Shown: positions 50,895 through 64,000 of the stretch, one piece after another
Layout: each line of letters begins with the position of its first letter
Numbering within the stretch: the stretch's first letter is position 1
Assembly: GCA_024509875.1 (NCBI GenBank)
Contig: JAMPIV010017534.1
Location: forward strand, 1 to 64,000
Reading direction: 5' to 3'
DNA from: Oreohelix idahoensis
Lineage: Eukaryota; Mollusca; Gastropoda; Stylommatophora; Oreohelicidae
Length of the DNA: 64,000 nucleotides
Translations under genes and position numbers: made by a program
The notes under the pieces: model-generated
The model's input: only the letters and a program-made list of their open reading frames with translations
What the model was told of the DNA's origin: nothing
The model's database searches: none

Positions 50895-53289
50895 TGTCGT
50901 GTGAAATTCTAATCCACATATATAAATTAAAACGTAAATGTAAAGCCTAACAAATAAATTTAATAAAAGGAAAGAAGAATGGTAAAGAACAGTGCTGTCA
51001 CAATGACTGTACTCGAAATCCCCCTTGTTTTCTCCTTCGTCTGCAAATTGTAACGTTTCACGTTGATAGTAAAAGCCTACTGCTTCAATACCCGCTTTCT
51101 ACGATAAAACGTGTACTGCCTTTCTAAGAAAAACCTTGAGATACGCAAGCTGACCTATATTTAATATTCCATTCATGTCATTTTATACACTAAGTTACCA
51201 TAAACGAAAGACAGATGGACTAAGGATAGAAAGAAAGGGAGGGGCTGAAAGCCGGAACGCAGGCAATACTACCACAGTCTCGCGATACACAATTACTACC
51301 ATCACGCGTGTAAGGCCACAAGCACTAGTTTTTTTCAAATCGACAGTGATAAAAAAAACTACCCATACGAGTTAGGTTTTAAAAACCTGAAAAACGCTTA
51401 TTAGGAAACATGACATTATACTGGTTTACGTTTGAAAACATTACAGTACCCAGACACCACATCGTATTCGAAGTGAACAGGAGGTAGAAGAAAATGCATA
51501 TTTTGAACGCAGCCCCTTAGCCCCATTAAATTTATATATTTGGGTTCCTTAGGACTTGCTGACAAAGAATATGTTAAACGTTACGCAAATAGTCTAGGAA
51601 TTAACAAATTATAGCCAAAAGAAATAGTGAGGGATGTCAGACAACACCAAAATCAGAATCGCTCAGTGGCAGATTTTCACACCACCATTGTACGGGAAAT
51701 AGGCTGACATGTTACCTCCTATTTGATTGGCGGAAAGTAAATGTAAGGCTAAACACGATTAGTCGGACTATAAATATTGATTCTTTGTTGTTAGGGAAAC
51801 GGGAGTAGGAGTACTTTTTTTCAAACGCTTGTGTAAACATGGCACGATTGGTTAGACCCGCCAATATAGTCAATCAGAGGCGTCAAGTCAGCACCACATT
51901 TTCAAATAAACTTACTAAAGAACCAGTGCGTTGAGCGCCAGTGCATATTTTTCTAAATAAAAGCCTGGGACATCGGCAGATCGAAATTGTGCTATATTCA
52001 TTGCCAGTCAACGTAACTGTGTATTATTCCATGAATTGTGGTAAGCTTGAAATATTTGATATCTTTTTAATGAAAATTGAATGTAAATTGATAATTTATG
52101 TCTGTATATATGTGTGGTTCAGTAGCGAACATGAGGTAAAGCCTATATAGTGCTCCAACCTGAACAGAAGGTGTCGGAGGAAAGTAAAACTACATGGAAT
52201 TGCCAAACAGTACACTGACACCTATCTTATTGACTAGAAAGAAATAATGCTGGAATTGCAGAGGCGTAGTAACCATTAGGGAGGAGTATACTGGTGAAAA
52301 TTGTTTCAGATGAAGATAGCAGTTGGCCTACCGCTCTGAACTCAGTGTTTGTTATGTATTGTGTTCAGTCTGGAAATTTATTATAAATTAGTTCAGAAAT
52401 AGGAGGTACAACCTTCTTGTTTCAGGGACCGTGGTCCTAAAGTTATTGAGCAGCACCTGGTCTGAGCTTTGCTGAACCTAGAGGCTGACAGCATACTCCT
52501 GGGTCCAGATAGTGACCAGTGAGGTGTCTCCAGAACACAGGGAGGCTATCGAGCAGAGGAGTCTTTTCCTGCCGCCATCACGAAAGATAAGCGTCTATGG
52601 CCAGAGGAGCTCAACATTATGCCCCGCTTCAAAATCTGACTTTATAATAAAACAGAGGGAAAATACAGTGTTTAAATTGATAGGAACTGTGAACTTTTCC
52701 CCATACTATTTCCAAGATAAACAAACACTTGAAGTCATGATGACAAATAACAACATAGCTTGAAAAAACAAACCCAGTATTACCTCATATTACTACTACA
52801 CAACTGACACACATAGGATAATATTAATAAAATATGTCACTACAAGGTTCATATTGATAAATTCTGTACATATAAATTGTAATTACAATTGATTGTGATT
52901 CCTGGTTCACTTTGTATTTGAATCAGGACACAAATATTAGTGAAAGTAATTAATACATATTTATATTTGAAAATTTACCAGTGCCTCATTTAAGATAGTC
53001 TTATAGAGTGTTAAATGTGTGTGTGTCACAGTGTTGTCAAGTGTGGTGGAATAAATTAAATTGTTTATCTGTTTGTTGTTGTTGTGACTTACACTTCATC
53101 ATATACATAACCTAGACATTTAACGTAGTCATCACAATATTCCAGAATAATTCTGACTGAGTTATAATGTGGTAGCAAGTAAGGTTATCTGTAAAACACT
53201 ACACCTATTAGATACAGATACCTTCACAGCTGATCTCAGTCAGTACACTAAGTCCCCTATAAATATTTATAACATCCCACTTTACCACA
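50895..53289 (+). repeat. 3' LTR of element 2
   Basis: 2395 bp, under 1 percent different from 42426-44823. Differences include a 2-T indel near 51184, a GAG loss near 53020 and scattered substitutions. Confidence 0.95.
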
Positions 53290-53294
53290 GTTGT

Positions 53295-53591
53295 GAGTAG
53301 CAACTACTGTTATAATTTCGTTCACGGGCCGATTAAAAGTGGTCTGTGCCCTCAGACAATTAGGGCATTGGTTCCTAACCACCTCTTCAGTTTGATTACG
53401 CTATATGGAAGCGAGTGGAGAGTAAACCCGTTATTTCTGTGTGTCCTGCGGCATTGCCCCATCGCCCGATCGTTCAGTTCGCCCTTGGTCTCGTTGCTAG
53501 GTACATTGATTGATTAGTAAGCCGGTGCCCAAATGTTGCAAATCTTTGGCTTGGGTCTTTGATAGAAATACACATAACATAGATGGAGCTA
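53295..53591. other. unassigned spacer
   Basis: No feature recognised. Confidence 0.5.
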
Positions 53592-54407
53592 CTGACAGAC
53601 AGAAACATTGATAGATAGGTAGTTAAGCAGAGCTATACAGTTAGATTGACAGACAGAAACATTAATAGATAGGTAGTTAAGCAGAGCTATGCAGTTAGAT
53701 TGACAGACAGAAACATTGATAGATAGGTAGTTAAGCAGAGCTATACAGGTAGATTGACAGACAGAAACATTGATAGATAGGTAGTTAAGCAGAGCTATAC
53801 AGTTCGATTGACAGACAGAAACATTGATAGATAGGTAGTTAAGCAGAGCTATACAGTTAGATTGACAGACAGAAACATTGATAGATAGGTAGTTAAGCAG
53901 AGCTATACAGTTAGATTGACAGACAGAAACATTGATAGATAGGTATTTAAGCAGAGCTATACAGTTAGATTGACAGACAGAAACATTGATAGATAGGTAG
54001 TTAAGCAGAGCTATACAGTTAGATTGACAGACAGAAACATTGATAGATAGGTAGTTAAGCAGAGCTATACAGTTAGACTGACAGACAGAAACATTGATAG
54101 ATAGGTAGTTAAGCAGAGCTATACAGTTAGATTGACAGACAGAAACATTGATAGATAGGTAGTTAAGCAGAGCTATACAGTTAGATTGACAGACAGAAAC
54201 ATTGATAGATAGGTAGTTAAGCAGAGCTATACAGTTAGATTGACAGACAGAAACATTGATAGATAGGTAGTTAAGCAGAGCTATACAGTTCGATTGACAG
54301 ACAGAAACATTGATAGATAGGTAGTTAAGTATAGCTATACAGTTAGATTGACAGACAGAAACATTGATAGATAGGTATTTAAGCAGAGCTATACAGTCAG
54401 ATTGACA
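53592..54407 (+). repeat. 54-bp minisatellite, about 15 units
   Basis: Unit GATTGACAGACAGAAACATT followed by GATAGATAGGTAGTTAAGCA and GAGCTATACAGTTA. Units are about 95 percent or more alike. Because 54 is a multiple of three and the minus strand lacks stops, an 18-residue repeat (LLNYLSINVSVCQSNCIA) can be read for more than 270 codons. I do not call this a gene. Confidence 0.97.
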
Positions 54408-54419
54408 GAGTAAGAAATA

Positions 54420-55372
<953 letters not shown>

Positions 55373-55494
55373 GAGGGGTGGGTTTGGAGGGGTGGGTAGG
55401 TAGGTAGGTAGGTAGGTAGGTAGGTAGGTAGGTAGGTAGGTAGGTAGGTAGGTAGGTAGGTAGGTAGGTAGGTAGGTAGGTAGGTAGGTAGGTA
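55373..55494 (+). repeat. (TAGG)n microsatellite
   Basis: About 24 perfect TAGG units (55397-55493), separated from the GATA run by GGAGGGGTGGGTTTGGAGGG. Confidence 0.97.
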
Positions 55495-55495
55495 G

Positions 55496-56165
55496 ACAAA
55501 ATCTAAGTAAAGAAGTTTATTGTTGCGTGTTGGCATTTCTGAACTCAGTTATTTACAACTTAGAAAGGAAATTCGTCCCTTTAAAAAAATAACAAACCGG
55601 CAAACGAAGCAGAAACATTTCACAAATAAAAGACAAAAGAGTGGGGGAGGGGGTGTATTTCATGACTGTAATCCTTTAAAAAACCACATTACAGCCACGT
55701 CACGAAAACAAACTACTACAAAAAAAAAACAATTACACATCATTCAAAACAATGCGACAGCAGTAGAATAAATTATACCTCCCGGCTTCTACAATTTCAG
55801 CATTGGTAGACTACATCATCTGTTGCACACCATCATCACGGAAGCCAGAAGGTTTGATTTTATCGTCCCTAATTATGGAAGGACCTCATGATACATAATG
55901 GTCCATATTTGTAACGCCAGTAATTGATTTTCCCTTTAGGTTTGTGAGTCAAAAAAAAAACAAAAAAAAACAATGGGTAATCTTGTAGACTGGGAAATGA
56001 GTAATGAGAGAGTAATTGTTGGTGAAAAGTTATAACAGGCATGGCGTCCAGATCTGAAAGCGCGATTGTTTCATGGAAACATATGGTGTTGTATATAAGT
56101 GGATGAAATCCATTGGAGCTGAAAAGTATAGTTTTTGTACGCAGGAATGTCGATGTCGGAAGGCA
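55496..56165. other. unassigned intergenic DNA
   Basis: A-rich in places (55720-55730, 55950-55970). No feature recognised. Confidence 0.5.
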
Positions 56166-56365
56166 CATGTGGTTGAAAGGATTCTTCTTCCTATTCTTGG
56201 ATTCTTATCCGCTGACTGCCAAAACCGCCCATGGCCGTCTCGCCTTGTAGGGCAGCAACAAACTGTCTCCACTTTGCTTGGTCGGTGGCCCTTCTTTCGT
56301 GTGGTGCCTCTACTCAGACTCATGATTTGCATCTCGGCCTCCACAGTTCTCAGCAAAGTTCTCAA

Positions 56366-56552
56366 AATTTAAAAATTAGAAACCTACCCACCACAAAAAT
56401 ATTTATAGAATGTGTGATTCCTATATACACACATTATGATTCTCGCCGGTGCTACAGAGTTCGTGCACTGTGCTGAGATCCTCCTTGTGTGATCTAAAGG
56501 AGGAGATCAGGTTGATAGAGTTGTCTGTGTGCAATAAAGATAGTCCTTAAAA
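56366..56552 (+). mobile_element. headless SINE copy
   Basis: Matches the 3' part of the SINE at 29078-29450, from AAATTAGAAACCTACCCACC through TCGTGCACTGTGCTGAGATC to GATAGTCCTTAAAACCAAAC. No tRNA head; the upstream 200 bp is unrelated and unrecognised. It passes into an AACCA array. Confidence 0.8.
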
Positions 56553-56665
56553 CCAAACCAAACCGCACCAAACCAAACCAAACCAAATCAAACCACACCA
56601 AATCAAACCACACCAAACCACAAACCAAATCAAACCACACCAATTCAAACCAATCAAACCGCCAA
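56553..56665 (+). repeat. (AACCA)n/(AAATC) repeat tail
   Basis: Pentamer-based tail AACCA with CACACC and AATCA variants, continuing the SINE 3' end. Confidence 0.9.
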
Positions 56666-56858
56666 GTTGTTTTGGAACGGCTCTCGCTTGCGCCTTCCTT
56701 CCGGGGTCCATAGCAATAGCAGTTCTCATGATGATGTCGGAGCCTCTTCTGTGGACGTGGCAAACCCAACTCCAGCGTCTGCCCGCTATGATGGTGTGCA
56801 TGTCACCCTTGATAGTTCCGAGTAAGTAGTTCTTGATTAGTGATGGTATTTGTCCCAA
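56666..56858 (-). pseudogene. LINE reverse transcriptase C-terminal scrap
   Basis: Minus-strand frame with AGRRWSWVCHVHRR followed by AIAMDPGRKAQARAVPKQ, the RRWxWxGHVxRR and basic GRPK-type end of LINE proteins. Under 70 codons. Confidence 0.6.
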
Positions 56859-56859
56859 A

Positions 56860-58030
56860 CATTCAGTGAATTCTGGTTGAATGGATTACTTTGGAGGAAA
56901 TCACATCATCATCATGTTACTTAGCGCTTCTTACAGAGCACGTAACCGCCACTCCCGCTGGTCCCCTTGCAGAAAGCCTTCTCTAATCAATCACATGCTT
57001 TTGCAGCTGTCGTTTCTGTAGCAATATGTTTTACAAGATGATGTTGGCAGGCTTATACATAACGTTATATTAGTCACCTTGTACGATATTCATGATGGTT
57101 CAGTAGTGCTTTTCTCTCTTTCTCTCTCTCTTCTTTGGGGCTCCCCCCAAACTACATTTAGAAAGACATGGGAGGGGATGAATTTATTATTCTCATTAAG
57201 CTGTTCGTTAAATAACATGGAGCGTTCGGCCACCTTTATGTTGGCCCTCCTAATTAAATTTCTCTCACAGCACTTCGTATGATCTTGTAATGGTGGTTAA
57301 TGTACTTACCTGTTTCATAAGATGTTCCTAGCTTCATACACAACCTCACAATAGTCGTCTCTTACGACATGTGAGAGAGAACAGTATGCCTTATCTTTCT
57401 CTGTCTTCTTTGTTTGTGTGTTTCATAACCTTTTACATTTGCTGAAGGAGACTGAACACCTATGGGCTTCCCCGGAGTACATACATTCGTATCAACAGTA
57501 ACAACAGTCATTTCGGTGTTTCTCATCACGTGAATTTTTACGAATAATTTTACTCTTATTTACTTTTCATGTTTCACACCTCGCTTTCTCTTTCTGTCCA
57601 TTCTGATTTTGTTCTTTTGTCCCCGACGAAGGCCTTGTGATCGTAACGTTGGCAATTATCTTTGTCCTAGTACGACGCGTTATCAATTTTTTTTCTTCAA
57701 AATTTGTTTAACTAAATGTTTGTCTCCCAAGAGAGTCCGGGAAAAATCACACGTGGGGACAGCGTGTGGAAGGTAAGGGTAAATGGATGTGAAGATTAAA
57801 TGTGTGAGAGATTAGTGCAGTAGTGAGGCGTGTTGGGTGTGTGTGTGTGTGTGTGTGTGTTAATTTGGGAGTATGTGAAGAGAATGATATTTTTAGATAG
57901 TGGAGTGAGTGGCGATAAATCAGTGAAAAACAGAGGCGTGAACTGTAGAAAGTTTAGATCAAGGTCATATGTCGTAAAATTGTTTAGTTTTAATCAGTGA
58001 GTGGAGAATATGGCAGAAGCAGTATGTGCG
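56860..58030. other. unassigned intergenic DNA
   Basis: Contains a short (GT)n at 57838-57861. Nothing else recognised. Confidence 0.5.
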
Positions 58031-58034
58031 ACAG

Positions 58035-58195
58035 AAAGTAGCATACATGAGCGGAAATAACACGTATAAGTGGAAGTAGTATAGATGAGTGGAAATAGCA
58101 TTTGTGAATGGAAGTAGTATAAGTGAGAGAAGTAGTATATGAGTGGAAGTTAGCACAGATGAGTGGAGGTAACATTTATAAGTGGAAGCAGTATT
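58035..58195 (+). repeat. about 25-bp degenerate tandem repeat
   Basis: Six or so diverged units based on ATGAGTGGAAGTAGTATA. Confidence 0.75.
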
Positions 58196-58510
58196 CGAGA
58201 CGAAGAAGAATATGGATGGGGCATGTTAAGTGGACGACTTACAAAAGGAGTGAATTTTATAGTGGCAAAATGTTTAGATCAAGTGCTTCTGAAGGGAAAA
58301 GGACCGAGTTCGAAAGAAGGTCGCGTCAAGCTTCAGTCTATCCAGCTTTAATAAATGCGCACGTGACTCTGTTCGTGAGTTACAAAAGGCATGTGCAGCG
58401 AGGAAGGGAACTGGTCTCCACATCTCATAGAGATAAAATTAATGGGAATTCTCTAACATTTCGCTGCACTACGCCAGTATATAAAACGTCACTACCTTTA
58501 GCTTTAACTA
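58196..58510. other. unassigned spacer
   Basis: Open for up to 147 codons on the plus strand (58123-58566), but that frame runs through the degenerate repeat into the Tc1 terminus, so I do not treat it as a gene. Confidence 0.5.
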
Positions 58511-58512
58511 TA

Positions 58513-60110
58513 CTACTCGTCAAAAGTCAAGGGCCACCCTATTATTTTCAATACACTTTTATATAAGCGCATAGAATGATTAAATGAAGGAAGTTTTTAG
58601 GAAAAATGGGTGCAATATCTTCCTCTGACAGTCCTCTATGCACGTTAAGCATAAAAACAACTCACCGACAACCATGGTGATCACGTGCAATTTGGTTTGC
58701 TGACCATAAATTCACATTTTTAATCTGTTTTTTCAAACTTCCGTAGAACCAAACAGGCGAAGTAATCGTGCTGATTGACATTTCACGTGCAATGGCGACT
58801 TTTCGTGAACAGAGTTCACTCTTAATTTGTTTTACAATCAGCAGACTTAGGGTAGTTTCATCACTTGCAAAAGCCATGCCACCGAGAAGAAGTCTTGACA
58901 CCTTACAAAGAATGAGGGCTATAGCGTGGGTTGAAAGTGGTTTGTCTGTCCGTGAGGTTGCTAGACGGCTTGCAGTGTCACACTCTACTATCCAAAGAAT
59001 TTTGGAGAGATTTCAGGCCACAGGAAGTGTGGAGGATCGCCACCGGCCACCAATAGACATGATGACCGGTACCTCTTGTTGTCAGCCCTGCGCCATCGAA
59101 CAGTGACTTGTTCCACTCTAAGATGACAGCTGAGACAAACTGTAAACGTTAATGTCAGTCAAAGCACCATTCGCAGATGTTTACATGAATTTGGACTGGC
59201 TGCTCGACGTCCTGCAGTCAAAATCCCTCTTACTCCTGCTCATCGCAGAGCCCGTGTTGCTTGGTGTCGCGAGCACATCCGATGGACAAGGCAACAATGG
59301 AGTCAAGTTCTCTTCACTGATGAATCTCGCTTCACTGTGTCATTCAATGATGGCAGGATTCGAGTGTGGAGACGACCAGGAGAGCGATTTACTGATGACA
59401 CAATTCGAGATGTGGATCGTTATGGTAGGGGTTCTGTCATGGCCTGGGGAGGCTTCTACAGACACGGCAGGACCCCACTCTACATCATCCAAGGCAACTT
59501 GACCGGCCCAAGATACCAGAACGAAATCTTGAGACCAATTGTTCAGCCTGCTCTGGAGGCCATAGGTGGTAATGCCATCCTCCAAGATGATAACGCTCGA
59601 CCCCATCGAGCTCGTGTGGTGAATGAGTTTATTCAGCAACACGGGATCATCAGGATGCCGTGGCCAGCTCATTCACCTGACCTTTCTCCGATTGAGCACC
59701 TCTGGGATGTCCTTGGTCAAAGATTGTCAACAAATCACCCCCTGCCAATGGATGTTGTACAGCTGACTGCATTTCTGCCTCAGGAATGGCAAGCTGTTCC
59801 TCAGGATACTCTTCGGACCCTTGTGGACTCGATGCATCTACGCTGTCTTGAATGCTTTGCTGCAAACGGTGGTCATACCCGATATTGAAATGTCTATTTG
59901 TCCAATATCTATTGTGTGACTTTTGAAAAGGTGGGTGACACACTTCACAGCTTCATTGCGTTTGAATGTGTGTTTCCATTTCTTTACGTGACATGTCAAT
60001 TTGGTATTCAATAAATGCCGTTTTGACTGATACCAATTACGTTTATATCAGATTTGTTTTATGGTTTCAACTAAGGTTTTTCTAAGTGGCCCTTGACTTT
60101 TGACGAGTAG
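58513..60110 (+). mobile_element. complete Tc1-type DNA transposon, 1.6 kb
   Basis: Perfect 25-bp terminal inverted repeats (58513-58537 and 60086-60110), beginning CTACTCGTCAAAAGTC and ending GGGCCAC, flanked by the TA target (58511-58512, 60111-60112). Length and single transposase gene are standard for Tc1. The ends are intact but the transposase is broken. Confidence 0.95.
58876..59888 (+). pseudogene. Tc1 transposase, disabled
   Basis: The start MPPRRSLDTLQRM opens a paired helix-turn-helix DNA-binding region (LSVREVARRLAVSHSTIQRI). The frame is lost near 59050 by a small deletion, and a second lesion turns a codon into TGA near 59125. The catalytic part then continues: LFTDESRF (first D) near 59315, a 183-codon frame with QDDNARPHRA (second D) near 59590, and WPAHSPDLSPIEHLWD (E) near 59670. 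The spacing of the last two is that of DD34E Tc1 transposases. Both copies of the ends could still be cut by a related enzyme. Confidence 0.9.
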
Positions 60111-60112
60111 TA

Positions 60113-60300
60113 TATATGAGAGGACCTGGCGTATTTCACGGGAGACTCTGAAAGAAAGAACATGACGACTGTTCCCTCAAGCATGTCGTACAGAGCCACT
60201 GATATGAGCGTGTGCATGTGGCTGGTAACCTCATCATGTAAAATAAGTTGACCCAAGAAACACTGCTGCAAAAGTACGTGAATACTAACTGCAGGTTTCT
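60113..60300. other. unassigned spacer
   Basis: Nothing recognised. Confidence 0.4.
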
Positions 60301-60307
60301 GCTCGGG

Positions 60308-60457
60308 CAGGGGTTCTCAATATTTCTTGCTCATGCCCCCCTTCTGAGTCTCATTTACCTCTGTGGCTCCACAGTTAGCTGGAAAAAAGGTACTAACATC
60401 TTACTGTGGCCTCCTAGAAATATGGCATGGTCATATGGCTCAGGTTGAGAACTACTG
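60308..60457. mobile_element. short hAT-type MITE, 150 bp
   Basis: Left end CAGGGGTTCTCAA and right end (minus strand) CAGTAGTTCTCAACC form a typical hAT terminus pair. The 8-bp flanks TGCTCGGG and CGCCAGGG match at 5 of 8, so the duplication is decayed or absent. Confidence 0.6.
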
Positions 60458-60780
60458 CGCCAGGGGACCAGTTACAGGGGTAGTTCCATGACCTTGTGAG
60501 TACATAATGGGGTTTTTTTTCTCCAAATCTCCGTAAAAGCTAAAAATAAGCGTACGTGCTCTGCTGTCTGTGTGGAGGGTGGACGTTCAGACCTAAGTAT
60601 AATGGAGAGATTTTGGACGTCTCTTTGGTACGACAAAGACTCAACAATAAACGCGAAATTTAAATAAGTGGATAATCACGATAGAAGCATGGACACACCA
60701 AGTCAATATAAAAACAGCTGGAAAGTTCAAAAATGTCATACCAGGATGCTTGCGCGGAATAGAACGATTGAAGTAATATG
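60458..60780. other. unassigned spacer
   Basis: Nothing recognised. Confidence 0.45.
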
Positions 60781-60782
60781 AC

Positions 60783-60872
60783 CAAAAAAAAAAAAAAAAA
60801 AAAAAAAACAAATGTGAAACTGATGTACAGAACTAGACAAGTGCTAGAGGAACAAAGAGATGAGAAGTAACA
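60783..60872 (+). pseudogene. poly-A tract plus LINE C-terminal scrap
   Basis: 26 A, then about 45 bp matching 14180-14230 (CAGAACTAGACAAGTGCTAG, GGAACAAAGAGATGAGAAG), the same LINE region. Confidence 0.6.
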
Positions 60873-60877
60873 TCAAA

Positions 60878-61255
60878 AATTGCACATTTCACACACATCC
60901 GATCCTTGTCGTATCTTTTATACACATATAATCTTATCATATGTTTTACACACTGCCGATCCTTTCTTATAATTTACAAATACGTTATCTTGTCACGTGT
61001 TTTACACACTGCGGACCCTGTCGTAGTGTTTACAGCGCCGATTCTATCATATATTTTACACAACAGAATCTATTATGTTTTACACACAACCAATCATATC
61101 ATATGTTTTACAATGCCGATTCAATCACTTATTTTACACAAAGTATTCTATCATATGTTTTACACACAACATACCTTGTCATGCTTTACAAGCAGCCGAT
61201 CTTATCGCATGTTTAACACCACCATCTTATTATATTTTGTACATAGCCGACACAT
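60878..61255 (+). repeat. about 27-bp degenerate minisatellite, left part
   Basis: About 13 diverged units based on GCCGATCCTATCATATGTTT followed by TACACA. One more half-unit stands at 61403-61414, directly before LTR-X copy C. The array resumes at 63921. Confidence 0.8.
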
Positions 61256-61414
61256 GAGGAACAGAGAAAGCACATATGACCATTACCAGAACCATTCCTG
61301 AACTCTACAGAGATACTAATAACCTCTAGCTGACCACTGCTTTCTTTGACCATATTCAAGTTGACGTCTGAAAGTTAACGAAGAAGAGGAAGAAGAGGAC
61401 AAAGCCGATCCTAT

Positions 61415-63920
<2,506 letters not shown>

Positions 63921-64000
63921 CTTTTCATATGTTTTACATGACGGATCATACCAAATTTCATGTGTTTTCAATGCCGATTCTATTATATATTTTACACAAG
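63921..64000 (+). repeat. about 27-bp degenerate minisatellite, right part
   Basis: TTTTCATATGTTTTACATGA, then GCCGATTCTATTATATATTT. Continues the array of 60878-61255 past the LTR-X insertion and off the window end. Confidence 0.75.

Larger units (their letters stand above)
42426..53289 (+). mobile_element. Gmr1-like LTR retrotransposon, element 2 (with nested LINE)
   Basis: 10.86 kb flanked by GTTGT at 42421-42425 and 53290-53294. LTRs 42426-44823 (2398 bp) and 50895-53289 (2395 bp) begin TGTCGTG and end ACCACA. I count roughly 16-20 differences, under 1 percent. Between them lie a primer-binding-like site, one long Gag-Pol frame with integrase ahead of reverse transcriptase, and a purine-rich tract. 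A LINE of about 1.39 kb sits between the end of pol and the purine tract. Without it the element would be about 9.5 kb. Confidence 0.94.

Noticed and set aside
53592..54407. CRISPR-like regular array
   Set aside because: The whole 54-bp unit is conserved with no variable spacers, and the setting is a eukaryotic minisatellite. The same holds for the 45-bp array at 40789.
58123..58566. 147-codon frame upstream of the Tc1 element
   Set aside because: It starts in a degenerate tandem repeat and ends inside the transposon terminus. No recognisable domain.
60906..61301. 131-codon frame rich in FTH/ILS
   Set aside because: It is the translation of the 27-bp degenerate minisatellite.

Overview
This window is non-coding metazoan DNA built almost entirely from transposable elements and simple repeats. 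I see no host protein-coding gene and no functional tRNA or rRNA gene. The LINE, SINE, hAT, Tc1 and LTR families, together with very long TATC/GATA, AT, TG and CT microsatellites, suggest a marine invertebrate, probably a mollusc. That is an inference from repeat style; no host gene confirms it.

Layout. 1-7.9 kb: GA-rich, CT and TATC arrays, a 5'-truncated LINE embedded in a TATC array, and two tail-to-tail LINE scraps. 8-12.6 kb: copy A of a long unclassified repeat that I call LTR-X (TG...CA ends, no coding capacity), swollen by two insertions. 12.7-17.4 kb: SINE, LINE and hAT transposase relics and a poly-C tract. 17.4-25.6 kb: a complete LTR retrotransposon on the minus strand (element 1) with TSD CTGAT and almost identical LTRs, but with protease missing and the integrase core replaced. 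25.6-30.8 kb: a 96-bp LINE micro-insertion, a hAT MITE, a tRNA-headed SINE and a LINE relic. 30.9-36 kb: LTR-X copy B, AT arrays and a LINE on the minus strand. 36.6-39 kb: a solo LTR (TSD GCGAT). 39.5-42.4 kb: minisatellites, a SINE with a 12-bp TSD and a hAT MITE. 42.4-53.3 kb: a full-length LTR retrotransposon on the plus strand (element 2, TSD GTTGT) with one 1527-codon Gag-Pol frame whose 3' end was struck by a LINE. 53.6-55.5 kb: 54-bp, GATA and TAGG arrays. 56-58.2 kb: SINE and LINE relics. 58.5-60.1 kb: a complete but disabled Tc1 transposon. 60.3-64 kb: a hAT MITE, and LTR-X copy C lying inside a 27-bp minisatellite.

The most interesting content is the LTR retrotransposon family. Element 2 has the order Gag, protease, integrase, reverse transcriptase, RNase H. 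Integrase comes before reverse transcriptase, unlike ordinary Ty3/gypsy elements and as in the Gmr1 group. Its Gag carries a SCAN-like capsid segment. Element 1 is a young chimeric derivative that keeps Gag but carries a basic stretch of unknown origin in place of the integrase core, so it was probably mobilised in trans by relatives such as element 2. The solo LTR belongs to the element 2 subfamily.
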